NCBI RefSeq assembly: GCF_000621525.1
Contig: NZ_JHYC01000008.1
Coordinates: 1 to 64,000, forward strand
DNA length: 64,000 bases
DNA from: Legionella fairfieldensis ATCC 49588
GTDB taxonomy: Bacteria; Pseudomonadota; Gammaproteobacteria; Legionellales; Legionellaceae
Direction: 5' to 3'
Within the stretch, counting starts at the first letter, position 1; each line of letters starts with the position of its first letter. A program made the position numbers and the translations under genes. Below the pieces are notes generated by a model. It saw nothing but the letters and a program-made list of their open reading frames with translations. It was not told where the DNA came from and searched no databases. Positions 1 through 8,423 of this stretch are shown here, one piece after another.

Positions 1-128
1 CGTGAATACAGCGGCTGATAATTTTGCTCTTGTAGTCTTGCCGCAATGAGTACCTCAGGCTTGACTCCCAAGCTCACCAATTTGTTGAAACCGACTGTCG
101 ATAAAAAGGGAGCTTCTTCGTTAGACAT
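1..128 (-). CDS. 5' end of an unidentified gene, cut by the window edge
   Basis: An ATG at 126-128 on the minus strand opens a frame that stays open to the window edge, giving 42 complete residues that begin MSNEEAPFLS and include a VSLGVKPEVLIAARLQEQNY stretch. The start lies after an AT-rich region with no gene on either strand from 129 to 397, which fits a 5' leader. I do not recognise the product, and 42 residues are too few to assign a domain. It could be a cytosolic protein, because the N-terminus has no hydrophobic signal. Confidence 0.55.
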   Translation of the reverse strand, partial: MSNEEAPFLSTVGFNKLVSLGVKPEVLIAARLQEQNYQPLYS

Positions 129-397
129 GCTTTACATCACTCTGTAAGAATAAAACAAGGTTATTATACCCTAGTTGATGATTATTGTTGAATCAATTTG
201 GTAAATTATATGACTTTTTCATTTTGCACTGTCTAGAAACCCCCCTTCTTAATGCCTTAAATATTTTTTGGGAATGGCGACCATCATAATAATCAGTATT
301 GTTTTGAGTGTCAGTTGCAACGTTGTTGAAAAACTATATTTTTGAATAGAACAAATCTTCTAACTTACTAGAAGGCTTGCAGTTTTAAAAGAAATTA

Positions 398-1363
398 TCA
401 ACCCTTCAGTTTTGGTGTTTTGATCAACACATTTTCATCATATTCTGGCTCTACTTGAGAAAAGAACCTGCTATTCTTTTTTTGAAATTTAATGTCAACT
501 GTCGCTCGCATGAAAGCTAGCAGAGGTTCAAACTGCTCAGGTATCTCATCCTTACTAAGGTTAAGTATTCTCAGGACTTGAGGTTGAGCTAACTTAATTT
601 GTTCTTTAGTAAGAGAAGGAATCAAATTTAATAAGGTATAAGCTGCCGCGTAAGTACCATCAATAGTAGCTATCCACTCCTCCTGTGGTGTATTTTCCCT
701 TTCCAAGCTGACATTTAACTCGCGGAGAGCGCTTTCAAAAACTGCTGTAATCTGCTCTTTGTTTAGCTTTGGCAATTTAATTTTAGTACCCTCTAAATAT
801 TTTTTATCTGTTAGTCCAGCCAAAGCATAAAACTCTTCTGTCGGGTAATATTTATTTAATTTATCCCTGATTTCATCAGGGGTTAAAGTGGATACCAGCG
901 CAGCGAAATTTATAATATCTGTTGAATCGTGTATGTCATCTTTAAGGTCATTTTTTGTTAATTTTTTAATTCGAGGAACGAATAAAATCAAAGTCTTCAC
1001 CATTATTCGATGATACTCTATAATCATGGAATCTACTGCCCCATCTACTACTACCCTATCGTCCCCATAGAGGAACTTGGAGCTATCTCTGGAACGAGTT
1101 ACTAATTCGAGGTAAGTATCTACTTGTTCATCAGTGAGATAGGGAGCTATAAATTCCATTACCTTATAAAAATCCTCATTAATTTCTTCCTGGAAGTCAT
1201 TATTGCCAACATTTTCAATTAAATTTGAAATTCCCTCAAAAATATGTTGAATATTAATTTCAGAAAGAGAGGAAAAATCTTTAAGTTTGGCTAGGTTATG
1301 TAATGCTTTTTTCCATATAGAAGGGTCATTGCTGTATAATTTTTGTATATTATCCTGTAACAT
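398..1363 (-). CDS. HEAT-like repeat protein, candidate effector
   Basis: A 321-residue alpha-helical protein without signal peptide or membrane segment. Several short units have the pattern L-[TN]-x-[ED]-[EQ]-[IV] (YLTDEQVDTYLELV, TLTPDEI, KLNKEQI, SLTKEQI), spaced roughly as in HEAT/ARM helical repeats. The same pattern recurs in the 903-residue protein at 42145-44856, so the two are probably members of one local family. The C-terminus is short and basic (KTPKLKG). The gene is very AT-rich and stands alone, with palindromic sequence and a TATAAT upstream. By analogy with other Legionella helical-repeat proteins it may be a Dot/Icm substrate, but that is inference. No enzymatic motif is visible. 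Confidence 0.6.
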   Translation of the reverse strand: MLQDNIQKLYSNDPSIWKKALHNLAKLKDFSSLSEINIQHIFEGISNLIENVGNNDFQEEINEDFYKVMEFIAPYLTDEQVDTYLELVTRSRDSSKFLYGDDRVVVDGAVDSMIIEYHRIMVKTLILFVPRIKKLTKNDLKDDIHDSTDIINFAALVSTLTPDEIRDKLNKYYPTEEFYALAGLTDKKYLEGTKIKLPKLNKEQITAVFESALRELNVSLERENTPQEEWIATIDGTYAAAYTLLNLIPSLTKEQIKLAQPQVLRILNLSKDEIPEQFEPLLAFMRATVDIKFQKKNSRFFSQVEPEYDENVLIKTPKLKG

Positions 1364-1394
1364 AGTGAACCTATAATAACAACATAGTTATTAA

Positions 1395-1423
1395 ATTATA
1401 ATGTTTGTTTGTTAAATTAACAA
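1395..1423 (-). promoter_or_regulatory. Putative promoter with 15-bp palindromic operator
   Basis: Reading the minus strand, a perfect TATAAT lies at 1395-1400, about 30 nt before the ATG at 1363. Eight nt upstream of it is a perfect palindrome, TTGTTAAATTAACAA (1409-1423), placed where a -35 box would be. A second, imperfect palindrome follows at 1425-1440. The arrangement suggests an activator- or repressor-controlled promoter of the HEAT-like gene. Confidence 0.4.
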
Positions 1424-1469
1424 CATGTATTGTTAATAATACTTATTCAGTAATCACTATATTATTGTC

Positions 1470-2720
1470 TTAGCTATCAGGCAGATTGCCTGTCGTCATG
1501 TAAAACCCAATGGTTTCTGTTACACGTTCTTTAGAAGGGAGGTATCCTGGTTTTAAAAAAGAGTACTGCATGTCAATGGGATTACAAATAAGCGCTCTTA
1601 CCAGCCGGGGTCCTGAACCTGGCATGCCTGCGTGCATGACTTTTCTATTATCGACTAATAAAATATCGCCTTTTTTCCATAAAAAAGAAGAGTAATGGTT
1701 TCGCATTGATTTAGCTAATTTCTGAATGTCTTTTTTGTTGAAACAGCTTCCTACTTTAATGTTATTGAAAGATGGTAGCTTCTTTTGTGCTCTGTGGATC
1801 ATCCATTTGGATCTTAAGAGATGAAGTGATTCTTTAGGTGAATAAAAAAAAGAGGCCAACATCACGTAAAAAGATTCCAGAAAATGAAACACAAAAGAAG
1901 GTAACTTCCACACAAAGCGGTGCCAAAACCAAGTCTTTCCCTGGTAGTCTTGCATAAAAGACTTTCGCAATTCTGCATTAAGAGAAGGAATTTCAAACAG
2001 ATTAATTTGTAATGCTTTTTTTTGTGTCACAGGATGTAGTAAAACACTGGGTTTATACATTAGAATAAATTTGTCTTTATCGCCGACAACTGGAAGATCA
2101 AATTGCATCGCTATTTTTTCCACGGTTTCTGGGGCAATTTTATATCGTTCAGCTGCTTCCGAAACGAGCCATTTTGCTACAAACCAGGTATTTTTTTCCA
2201 AGCGCTCTGTTAGTGAAGGGTCCAAACTTTGATAGAGTTTCTCGGTATTAATCAATCCAGTTTCGCCTCCAAGAAGAGACGGTTTATGACAGCAGAAGGC
2301 AATATAACTAGGCACATCAGGTGTGTAGTAATTTTCAGTATGAAATCCTCCTAAATATAAGGTTCCTCCTGTTTTATAAATTGCATTTGTGTATAAAACA
2401 AACTTTAAGTTACTCGCATGAATTCGCCCTTCTTCCGACATGAACGCGTCACTTATTCCTCGTAAGCCAGGGATAGTGGTTACGGTTTTTTCAAAGTCTT
2501 CGTCTGAATGAACATCAAAACCTCTTAATAGAACTGCACCATAAATTGACAAATCATTTAAAATACTCTCATAATGAGAAGCAAGGAAGCGTTGCAGGAA
2601 TTCAAGGTCATTAGCACCGTTGGCTTCAATAACCAAAGGCATCTCTTTTTCCTCTGAAAGAATCAGGCGCTCGTCATTACGAAGAAATCGGGTTATTACT
2701 CCAGAGTAACGATTGTTCAT
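1470..2720 (-). CDS. TauD/TfdA (SyrP-like) Fe(II)/2-oxoglutarate dioxygenase
   Basis: A 416-residue protein of the TauD/TfdA superfamily, which hydroxylates small substrates using Fe(II) and 2-oxoglutarate. The metal triad is visible: H-T-E at about residues 127-129 within GGFHTENYY, and the distal His at about 363 in VMHAGMPG, followed by Arg 372/375 (GPRLVRALI) for the 2-oxoglutarate carboxylate. The acidic ligand is Glu instead of the usual Asp, as in SyrP-like members that hydroxylate carrier-bound amino acids. I prefer the ATG at 2720 over the one at 2753, because a GGAG lies 9 nt before it. The protein is longer than TauD (about 280 aa), having an insert between the two halves. No NRPS or PKS gene is nearby, so the substrate is unknown. 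Confidence 0.75.
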   Translation of the reverse strand: MNNRYSGVITRFLRNDERLILSEEKEMPLVIEANGANDLEFLQRFLASHYESILNDLSIYGAVLLRGFDVHSDEDFEKTVTTIPGLRGISDAFMSEEGRIHASNLKFVLYTNAIYKTGGTLYLGGFHTENYYTPDVPSYIAFCCHKPSLLGGETGLINTEKLYQSLDPSLTERLEKNTWFVAKWLVSEAAERYKIAPETVEKIAMQFDLPVVGDKDKFILMYKPSVLLHPVTQKKALQINLFEIPSLNAELRKSFMQDYQGKTWFWHRFVWKLPSFVFHFLESFYVMLASFFYSPKESLHLLRSKWMIHRAQKKLPSFNNIKVGSCFNKKDIQKLAKSMRNHYSSFLWKKGDILLVDNRKVMHAGMPGSGPRLVRALICNPIDMQYSFLKPGYLPSKERVTETIGFYMTTGNLPDS

Positions 2721-2856
2721 GATGAGCAACTCCATGCTGAATGAGACTATCAAAAAACTATAACATAATTCGAGAAGAGTCTGACATAAAATAGTCGCTC
2801 ATTGGCCTGTTTTTAGTTATGCTACTAATGCTAATCAGAAAGAGATTTTTCTTATT

Positions 2857-3564
2857 ATGAAAGAAAGACCCCCGATAAAATACAGTCGAATGAAAAGCTT
2901 TAATGCGCGCTGGCCTGCATGGCTTGCTCTGATTATTGTCGCTTTATTGTATGAGGCGCTGCCCAAAATATTTTATTGGGGACCACGGGGTTTAATGATT
3001 GGTTTGGTTACTCTTCTTATCATACCCATCATGGTAACCCACTGGCGTAAACATCTTCGAATCACTCGCTTTCTCTTTTTAAGCGTGAATATTTTGATCA
3101 CCATTTATACTGTTATGTCAGTTAGCCGTTTGGTTTTCGCTACGATGCATGGCCATATAGGTCCTAAGCATTTACTTATTTCTTCGATAATATTATGGTG
3201 TACGAATATTTTCGTTTTTGCTTTATGGTACTGGAGTCTTGATGCCGGGGGGCCAAGTCGGAGAGAATTAAGAGAAAACAAAGGTATTACGGCCTTTTTA
3301 TTTCCACAAACGCAAATGTTATTGGCTGAAAAAGAATCAGCTATTCCTGATTCCGTAAGAAATTGGGTGCCAAACTTTATCGACTATTTATTTTTATCAT
3401 TTAACACCACAGCGGCTTTTTCTCCTACCGATACTCCAGTGTTAACTCGCTGGGCAAAATGTGTGTGTATGATACAATCTTTAATCTCGCTCACTATTAT
3501 TTTAATGTTAGCAGCACGAGCTATCAGTATTCTTAATCCTGGCGAGAGCTATTTTGTGTCCTAA
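2857..3564 (+). CDS. DUF1345-type inner-membrane protein
   Basis: A 235-residue integral membrane protein with about five hydrophobic helices (roughly residues 17-35, 41-58, 68-88, 100-120 and 200-222). Between helices four and five lies a soluble segment ending in a FLSFNTTAAFSPTDTPVLTR stretch, a polar re-entrant-like sequence typical of the DUF1345 family. The function of that family is unknown; the layout recalls small two-helix ion-channel pores, but that is only resemblance. The start follows a purine-rich AAAGAGA at a loose distance. It reads divergently from the dioxygenase gene. Confidence 0.65.
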   Translation: MKERPPIKYSRMKSFNARWPAWLALIIVALLYEALPKIFYWGPRGLMIGLVTLLIIPIMVTHWRKHLRITRFLFLSVNILITIYTVMSVSRLVFATMHGHIGPKHLLISSIILWCTNIFVFALWYWSLDAGGPSRRELRENKGITAFLFPQTQMLLAEKESAIPDSVRNWVPNFIDYLFLSFNTTAAFSPTDTPVLTRWAKCVCMIQSLISLTIILMLAARAISILNPGESYFVS

Positions 3565-3645
3565 ACGCAGAAAATTGGCGTGTTGTAAATTGACAAATTT
3601 CCTTGTCTTCACCCAAAATGAATAAAGCAACTAAAAAAATCAGTC

Positions 3646-4569
3646 ATGGAATATAAAGATTACTATAAAATAATGGGGCTTGATCGTGGCGCAAGCCAGG
3701 AAGAAATTAAACGTTCTTATCGCAAACTTGCACGCAAATACCATCCGGATGTAAGTAAAGAGGAAAACGCCGAAGCTAAATTTAAAGAACTGGGTGAAGC
3801 CTATGACGTGTTACGTGATCCTGAAAAACGTGCTAAATACGACCAATATGGTGAGTATTGGAAAGAGCAGGGGGCGAATCCTTATACGAAAAAACAGCAC
3901 TACCAACAGGCTGACGAAAGCCAGGCTGCTGATTTTGAGGATTTTCTTAATAGTATCTTTCGAGAGCGTTATCATCAGCAATATAGTTCTTTTTATGATC
4001 AGGGGCAGGATATTCATGCCAAATTAACTATTAGTCTGGAAGATAGTTTTCAAGGTGCGGAAAAAACGTTGCAATTACAAATTCCTGTTATCGATAGTCA
4101 GGGTAATGTGGATGATCGTGTTCGGGCTATCAAGGTAAAAATTCCAAAAGGGATTGGTGATAAACAGCAAATTCGTTTAAAAGGGCAAGGTGGAAAAGGT
4201 GCTCATCACCATGCCGGGGATTTATATATCGAAATTAACATTAACCCGCATCCCTGGTTTCATTTACAAAAAAAAGATATTTATTTAAAAATTCCTGTAT
4301 CTCCCTGGGAAGCCGCTCTGGGAGCCACTATTCAGGTTCCTACGCTTGCAGGACCTGTGAAGTTAAAAATTCCAAAAGGTTCTCAGACGGGTAAACAGAT
4401 GCGTCTTAAAGGTAGAGGTTTACCTGGCAACCCACCGGGGGATCAATATATTAGTCTTGAGATTGTTATTCCTCAGACAGACGATCCGGAGGTAGCCAGA
4501 TTGTATACGCAACTGGCTAATACTGTTCATTTTAATCCACGGGAAAAACTAGGAGTGAGCAATGGTTGA
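3646..4569 (+). CDS. cbpA: Curved-DNA-binding co-chaperone CbpA (DnaJ family)
   Basis: A 307-residue class II J-domain protein. The J domain spans residues 1-70 and has the HPD motif at 33-35 that stimulates the DnaK ATPase. A short Gly-poor linker follows, then the two beta-sandwich C-terminal substrate-binding domains (about 120-205 and 206-295) with the [20 protein letters not shown] and [18 protein letters not shown] signatures. It has no zinc finger, which separates CbpA from DnaJ. Its length matches E. coli CbpA (306 aa). It overlaps the next gene, its modulator cbpM, by 8 nt, which confirms the assignment. CbpA also binds the nucleoid in stationary phase in E. coli. Confidence 0.93.
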   Translation: MEYKDYYKIMGLDRGASQEEIKRSYRKLARKYHPDVSKEENAEAKFKELGEAYDVLRDPEKRAKYDQYGEYWKEQGANPYTKKQHYQQADESQAADFEDFLNSIFRERYHQQYSSFYDQGQDIHAKLTISLEDSFQGAEKTLQLQIPVIDSQGNVDDRVRAIKVKIPKGIGDKQQIRLKGQGGKGAHHHAGDLYIEININPHPWFHLQKKDIYLKIPVSPWEAALGATIQVPTLAGPVKLKIPKGSQTGKQMRLKGRGLPGNPPGDQYISLEIVIPQTDDPEVARLYTQLANTVHFNPREKLGVSNG

Positions 4570-4879
4570 ACATAAAAAAGAACCTCTCACAGCAGAGTGT
4601 GAAGAATGGTTTTTTCTGTCATTGCGTGAGGTTACTTCTTCCTTTGGCGTGTCTACGGAGATAGTCACAGAAATTATTAATGAAGGAATTATTACCGTAA
4701 AAAAAGATGAAAAAGATGAATGGTTATTTGATAATGAAGCAATACGCCGTATCCGCACGGTATTACAATTAAATCGGGATTTGGGGGTTAATTTAGCTGG
4801 CGCAGGACTTGCTTTGGAATTAATGACCGAGATTGAGCGTTTAAGGGCGTTGCTGACCAGAAATTTGTCTGACAGTTAG
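4562..4879 (+). CDS. cbpM: Chaperone modulator CbpM
   Basis: A 105-residue helical protein of the CbpM/MerR-like modulator family. CbpM binds the J domain of CbpA and inhibits both its co-chaperone and its DNA-binding activity. Visible signatures are the N-terminal [20 protein letters not shown] helix-turn-helix-like region and the [20 protein letters not shown] stretch, followed by a helix ([15 protein letters not shown]). It starts inside the 3' end of cbpA, so the two are translationally coupled, as is usual for the pair. Confidence 0.9.
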   Translation: MVEHKKEPLTAECEEWFFLSLREVTSSFGVSTEIVTEIINEGIITVKKDEKDEWLFDNEAIRRIRTVLQLNRDLGVNLAGAGLALELMTEIERLRALLTRNLSDS

Positions 4880-4936
4880 AAATCAGGAACAAGTCGTGTT
4901 AAGGTCAGCCATCAGAAACAAAAAGAGGAAAAACTC

Positions 4937-5245
4937 ATGAGAAAATCGTACCTGTTCAGTTTAATAATTATAGGGGTTGCTTTGTTGGCTGGTTGTCAGA
5001 AAGCGAGTAATATGAATTTTTTTAATTCGTTTTCTTCCGATCAAGCCCTTACTTCTTCTGTTAATTCTGCACTAATAAACAGTGAAGAACTCTCTAATCT
5101 TCGTATTCAAGTTGAAACTCAAAAAGGAGTGGTCTTTTTAAATGGTTATGTAAAAACAATTCGCCAAAGTGATACTGCTGGTAATTTGGCAGCGAATGTA
5201 CCCGGTGTTAAAGGGGTGCAAAATGGGTTGATTGTGCGTAAATAA
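4937..5245 (+). CDS. BON-domain lipoprotein
   Basis: A 102-residue protein with a lipoprotein signal: positive MRKS, hydrophobic core, and lipobox LLAGC with the lipidated Cys at residue 20. The mature part is a single BON domain (about residues 35-100) with the typical V-x-L-x-G-x-V core (GVVFLNGYVKTIRQ) and the final PGVKGVQNGLIV strand. BON lipoproteins of the OsmY/DolP type bind phospholipid and act at the outer membrane under envelope stress. A Shine-Dalgarno AAGAGGAAA precedes the ATG. The gene lies 57 nt after cbpM and may share its transcript. Confidence 0.85.
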   Translation: MRKSYLFSLIIIGVALLAGCQKASNMNFFNSFSSDQALTSSVNSALINSEELSNLRIQVETQKGVVFLNGYVKTIRQSDTAGNLAANVPGVKGVQNGLIVRK

Positions 5246-5252
5246 TATTCAT

Positions 5253-5280
5253 CGAGCGATATAAAGTCTTATATCGCTCG
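5253..5280. terminator. Bidirectional intrinsic terminator
   Basis: A perfect 12-bp inverted repeat (CGAGCGATATAA / TTATATCGCTCG) with a 4-nt loop sits between two convergent genes ending at 5245 (+) and 5293 (-). The U-tracts on either side are weak. The position between two stop codons supports a shared terminator. Confidence 0.7.
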
Positions 5281-5292
5281 CAGTATTTCCAT

Positions 5293-6738
5293 TTAAGAAA
5301 AAATTCGGATACAACGTACACCAAAAATAATAAATCCTTTCAAAACAAAAACCTGAGAAGCACTGGAACTATTGGTAGAGAAGGCGTTAAACCAGGCACT
5401 CTCTTGCGGAGAAGAGGCTGTTTCAGTAGAACTCCAATAAAGACCAGGATCAGTTGCAGCTCCTCCTGTAGTCAGGCCAGCAATGTCAGTGTTCTGGTTA
5501 TTGATTAAATTAGATTGCATGTTTTGTTGCAGCGGGTTTGTTACTGTACCACAATTAACTCCCAAAACGGGATTCGCGCCATATCCCATTTCGCAAATGG
5601 CAGGTAAATACCAGCCTGAAACACCATTAATAGGAGCGCTGCAAAGCCCTGCGGCATAGGTATAAGGATCCAGACCATTATTAACCGTTAAGGCTTCAAT
5701 AATCCGGAAAGTATTACCGCCAGGGGGTGGTGAAGGTTGATTCAAACCATTGCTTACACTGTCTGCATTAGTAATAATGCAGTTATCATAAGGCGGGGTA
5801 GTACATCCACTACTGGAATCCCAGATGATACCGCTGGAGGGTGATTGATCCACAAGCGCTGCAATTTTACCACTTACACTACCTGAAACAGGCGTCGAAT
5901 CATCAATGCTAAATACATAACCATTTTGGTATTGATTTCCATAGGTCAGAACAATAATACTTGCTGCCAGGGGATTTGTATTACTTCCTTGAATAGTAAG
6001 TATACTAGGTGTTGGGACATTAGGTGAAGGACTACTTGGTACAGTACCAGGAGTAATTGTTAATAAACAGGTTGCGCCTGGTGCCAAGGTTCCACAACTT
6101 GCAGGTGATATGGATGTTCCACTCGGCAGGGCGGGCGAGATGACATAATTCACATTTTCTGCAGGTCCGCTGCCTAGATTAGTAATGGTCAAGGTACGTG
6201 CTTTGGATGTATTGACTCCCGCACCGGATGCTACTGTAAAAATTCCTTGCGCTGCCAATACAAGTGTATTGGTAGAAAGGCTAAGTGTACTGGCAGGCAG
6301 AGGTAGGGCAGTAACCCGTAAAATGGCTTGTTGGCTTGGCTGTGAGCAAAGAAAAGGATCGGGTGTATTATCGTTCAATCCTTTTGTTTTGCAGATTATT
6401 GGCCCTCCAAAGATAAACCCTGTAGATGGTAACTGCCCACCATTGACTTGCAAGGTTAAGAGACAGGTTTGTCCGGGAAACAGAGTGAATGGATTAGTAC
6501 ATCCATTTGTGCCAACAACGTTTTGACTAATGCCAGCTTGAGGTCTCATGGTTAAGGTGCGAATGATTTTAGTATTATTGGTCACTTGATAACTCACCGT
6601 TGCAATCTGATTGGGAAAGAGTTGCAGGGTAGTTGGTGTAATTGGAATGATACTAAAAGTGGGTTGTGCTCCTTGTATCAAACCACTATATATACATATC
6701 AGTAAAACACCCGCCATATTTTTTATGTACCTATCCAT
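5293..6738 (-). CDS. Secreted DUF1566 (Lcl-type C-terminal domain) protein
   Basis: A 481-residue exported protein. Residues 1-23 form a signal peptide ending near QGAQ. Two Ig-like/DUF11-like beta modules follow, with repeated NPFTLFPGQTCLLTL and CGTLAPGATCLLTI strands (about 25-130 and 150-260), each carrying a probable disulfide pair. The C-terminal 200 residues are a DUF1566 domain with its hallmarks GWYLP, YWSSTE and a terminal VRCIR. Legionella genomes carry families of such proteins, and the related C-terminal domain of the Lcl adhesin binds glycosaminoglycans. It starts only 17 nt after the bufC stop, so it probably belongs to the bufferin transcript. A role in adhesion is inference. 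Confidence 0.75.
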   Translation of the reverse strand: MDRYIKNMAGVLLICIYSGLIQGAQPTFSIIPITPTTLQLFPNQIATVSYQVTNNTKIIRTLTMRPQAGISQNVVGTNGCTNPFTLFPGQTCLLTLQVNGGQLPSTGFIFGGPIICKTKGLNDNTPDPFLCSQPSQQAILRVTALPLPASTLSLSTNTLVLAAQGIFTVASGAGVNTSKARTLTITNLGSGPAENVNYVISPALPSGTSISPASCGTLAPGATCLLTITPGTVPSSPSPNVPTPSILTIQGSNTNPLAASIIVLTYGNQYQNGYVFSIDDSTPVSGSVSGKIAALVDQSPSSGIIWDSSSGCTTPPYDNCIITNADSVSNGLNQPSPPPGGNTFRIIEALTVNNGLDPYTYAAGLCSAPINGVSGWYLPAICEMGYGANPVLGVNCGTVTNPLQQNMQSNLINNQNTDIAGLTTGGAATDPGLYWSSTETASSPQESAWFNAFSTNSSSASQVFVLKGFIIFGVRCIRIFS

Positions 6739-6755
6739 TTTTCATTCTCTATATT

Positions 6756-7523
6756 TCATTTAATTGCTGTTATCAAACCAGATTGTATCCATCCTTTTAA
6801 CAAAGAGGCTGCTCGCAGGCCAACGTCTTCTTCATTCAGCCATTTGCAAAGACCTGCGCAGAGTTTAGCAAAGGTAGAACCTTGAATTAAAGTATCCAGC
6901 GCCCAGACTTCTTCTTCAACCAACGTGTAAAAGTGGTTGATATAATCTCGTCGCCACAAAACCCAGGAAGCAAGAGATGATTTTGGGCTGGGTAAAAGCA
7001 CGGTCTGTTTTTCGGAGATAGATTGCCATAACTCTACACTGTTCCAGAAAAAATTCATACGCTGTACTGATGGATGAAAAATAAACCGGGTGGTGGCCCA
7101 GGATTCTGGAGGAATGGTTGCCATTTGCTCAATAGTTAAAACCTCACAGTCTGCCGCATCAAAGGCGAGAGTCATTTTCCATTCAAACTCGGCTAATTCT
7201 GCCAAATACGGTCTGGTTTTGTCATTGCATAAATAACTGGCGAATGCATCACCATACCAGCGAATAGAGCGATAGGAGGAGGGATATTGATCAATATAAT
7301 TATTACCCAGACGTTGAAATTCATCACCACCCAGGTAAGTATTTAACACTGGAAAATTGTGGGCCAAGGCATCCAGTAAACGACACCGATAGGCATCAAG
7401 GTAAATGCCCAGACGTTGATCAACCGATAATTTCTCGGAGCGTACAATATCTTCTTCTATATTCCTCTGTCCGTTCAATAAGTAATCCTGGAATTGATGT
7501 TGCAGACTGAGTAAACCTCTCAT
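6756..7523 (-). CDS. bufC: BufC/HvfC-type partner of the MNIO enzyme (DUF2063)
   Basis: A 255-residue protein of the DUF2063/HvfC family, whose members partner the multinuclear iron oxidase (MNIO) that modifies Cys residues of a ribosomal peptide. Visible hallmarks are the N-terminal LQHQFQDYLLNG, the QRLGIYLDAYRCRLLDAL helix, and NFPVLNTYLGGDEF followed by RSIRWYGDAFASYL. The C-terminal half is more divergent, as is normal for the family, and may recognise the precursor. It overlaps bufB by 4 nt (ATGA), so the pair is translationally coupled. The symbol follows bufferin nomenclature. Confidence 0.85.
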   Translation of the reverse strand: MRGLLSLQHQFQDYLLNGQRNIEEDIVRSEKLSVDQRLGIYLDAYRCRLLDALAHNFPVLNTYLGGDEFQRLGNNYIDQYPSSYRSIRWYGDAFASYLCNDKTRPYLAELAEFEWKMTLAFDAADCEVLTIEQMATIPPESWATTRFIFHPSVQRMNFFWNSVELWQSISEKQTVLLPSPKSSLASWVLWRRDYINHFYTLVEEEVWALDTLIQGSTFAKLCAGLCKWLNEEDVGLRAASLLKGWIQSGLITAIK

Positions 7524-8392
7524 GAGACAAGTCCTTCCGCGGGACTTTGTTCACCGATTTTTCTGGCTTGATTTAATTCTATTAATAATTCAGACAGGGG
7601 AGGAATATGGTCATCGCGTTCTATCATGGTAGATATTGGGCCAAATCGGGCAATGGTTTTAGCGTAAAGATCCCAAACCGGTGGAACAATGGACGCATCA
7701 TGCGTGTCGATTATGTAGCAGCCTTGATTAGAATGACCTGCAAGATGAATTTGCACAACACGCTCAGGTTTTATTGCTTCGATGTAATCCAACGGGTGAA
7801 AATCATGATTTACAGCACTGACGTAGATATTATTGACATCCAGTAAATGATAGCAGTCAGCCTGTTTAACAATCTCTGAAATAAATTCCCATTCAGTCAT
7901 TTCTGATTGAAGAAAGGTAAGATAACTTGAAACGTTTTCAATTAAAATCTGGCGCCCCAGGTAATCTTGAATCTCATTGATACGCGAAACAACATGAGTA
8001 ATGGTTTCTTCAGTATAAGGTAGAGGTAATAAGTCATGCATATTTAAGCCATTAATGCCAGTCCAGCATAAATGATCCGAAATCCACACTGGCTCAATAC
8101 GTTCTGCCAATGATTTTAATTGTTTAAGATAATTATAATCCAATGAATCCGTGCTACCGAGTGAGAGTGAAACACCATGCATGGCAAGAGGGTAGTGGGC
8201 ACGAATCTGATCCAGATAATACAAGGGTTTACCGCCTGGAATCAGGTAATTTTCACTGATTATTTCAAACCAGTCTACAGGAGGCTTTTGTTGTAAAATA
8301 GTTTCATAATGTTCGGAACGTAAACCTAACCCAAAACCAAGATAGGGAAATCCATTTTTTTGAGAGTGCATAAAATAACCAAAACCGGACAT
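7520..8392 (-). CDS. bufB: BufB/HvfB-type MNIO enzyme (DUF692)
   Basis: A 290-residue TIM-barrel protein of the DUF692/MbnB family, multinuclear non-heme iron oxidases that convert Cys thiols of a precursor peptide into heterocycles such as thiooxazoles. Family signatures are the start GFGLGLRSEHYE, WFEIISENYL, HGVSLSLGS, SDHLCW, LIENVSSYL, LLDVNNIYVSA, HLAGHS and the terminal IERDD. They contain the His, Asp, Asn and Glu ligands of the iron cluster (H in MHGVS, D in ISDHL, E in IENVS, D/N in DVNNI, H in IHLAGH, E in IERDD). The ATG at 8390-8392 lies inside a hairpin and lacks a clear Shine-Dalgarno; an in-frame ATG at 8371 is the alternative. Confidence 0.9.
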   Translation of the reverse strand: MSGFGYFMHSQKNGFPYLGFGLGLRSEHYETILQQKPPVDWFEIISENYLIPGGKPLYYLDQIRAHYPLAMHGVSLSLGSTDSLDYNYLKQLKSLAERIEPVWISDHLCWTGINGLNMHDLLPLPYTEETITHVVSRINEIQDYLGRQILIENVSSYLTFLQSEMTEWEFISEIVKQADCYHLLDVNNIYVSAVNHDFHPLDYIEAIKPERVVQIHLAGHSNQGCYIIDTHDASIVPPVWDLYAKTIARFGPISTMIERDDHIPPLSELLIELNQARKIGEQSPAEGLVS

Positions 8393-8409
8393 GTTAAAAT
8401 ATGTCCGGT
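8384..8409 (-). promoter_or_regulatory. Hairpin over the bufB start codon
   Basis: A 9-bp perfect inverted repeat (ACCGGACAT at 8384-8392 with ATGTCCGGT at 8401-8409, 8-nt loop) lies between bufA and bufB and includes the bufB ATG in its 3' arm on the minus strand. It is followed by a short T-run inside bufB. It could attenuate transcription or hide the start codon, keeping enzyme levels below those of the precursor. Confidence 0.5.
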
Positions 8410-8423
8410 ATTAAGATTTCAAT

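Noticed and set aside
6185-6526. 113-residue plus-strand frame inside the DUF1566 gene
   Set aside because: Antisense shadow of a gene with clear domain signatures.
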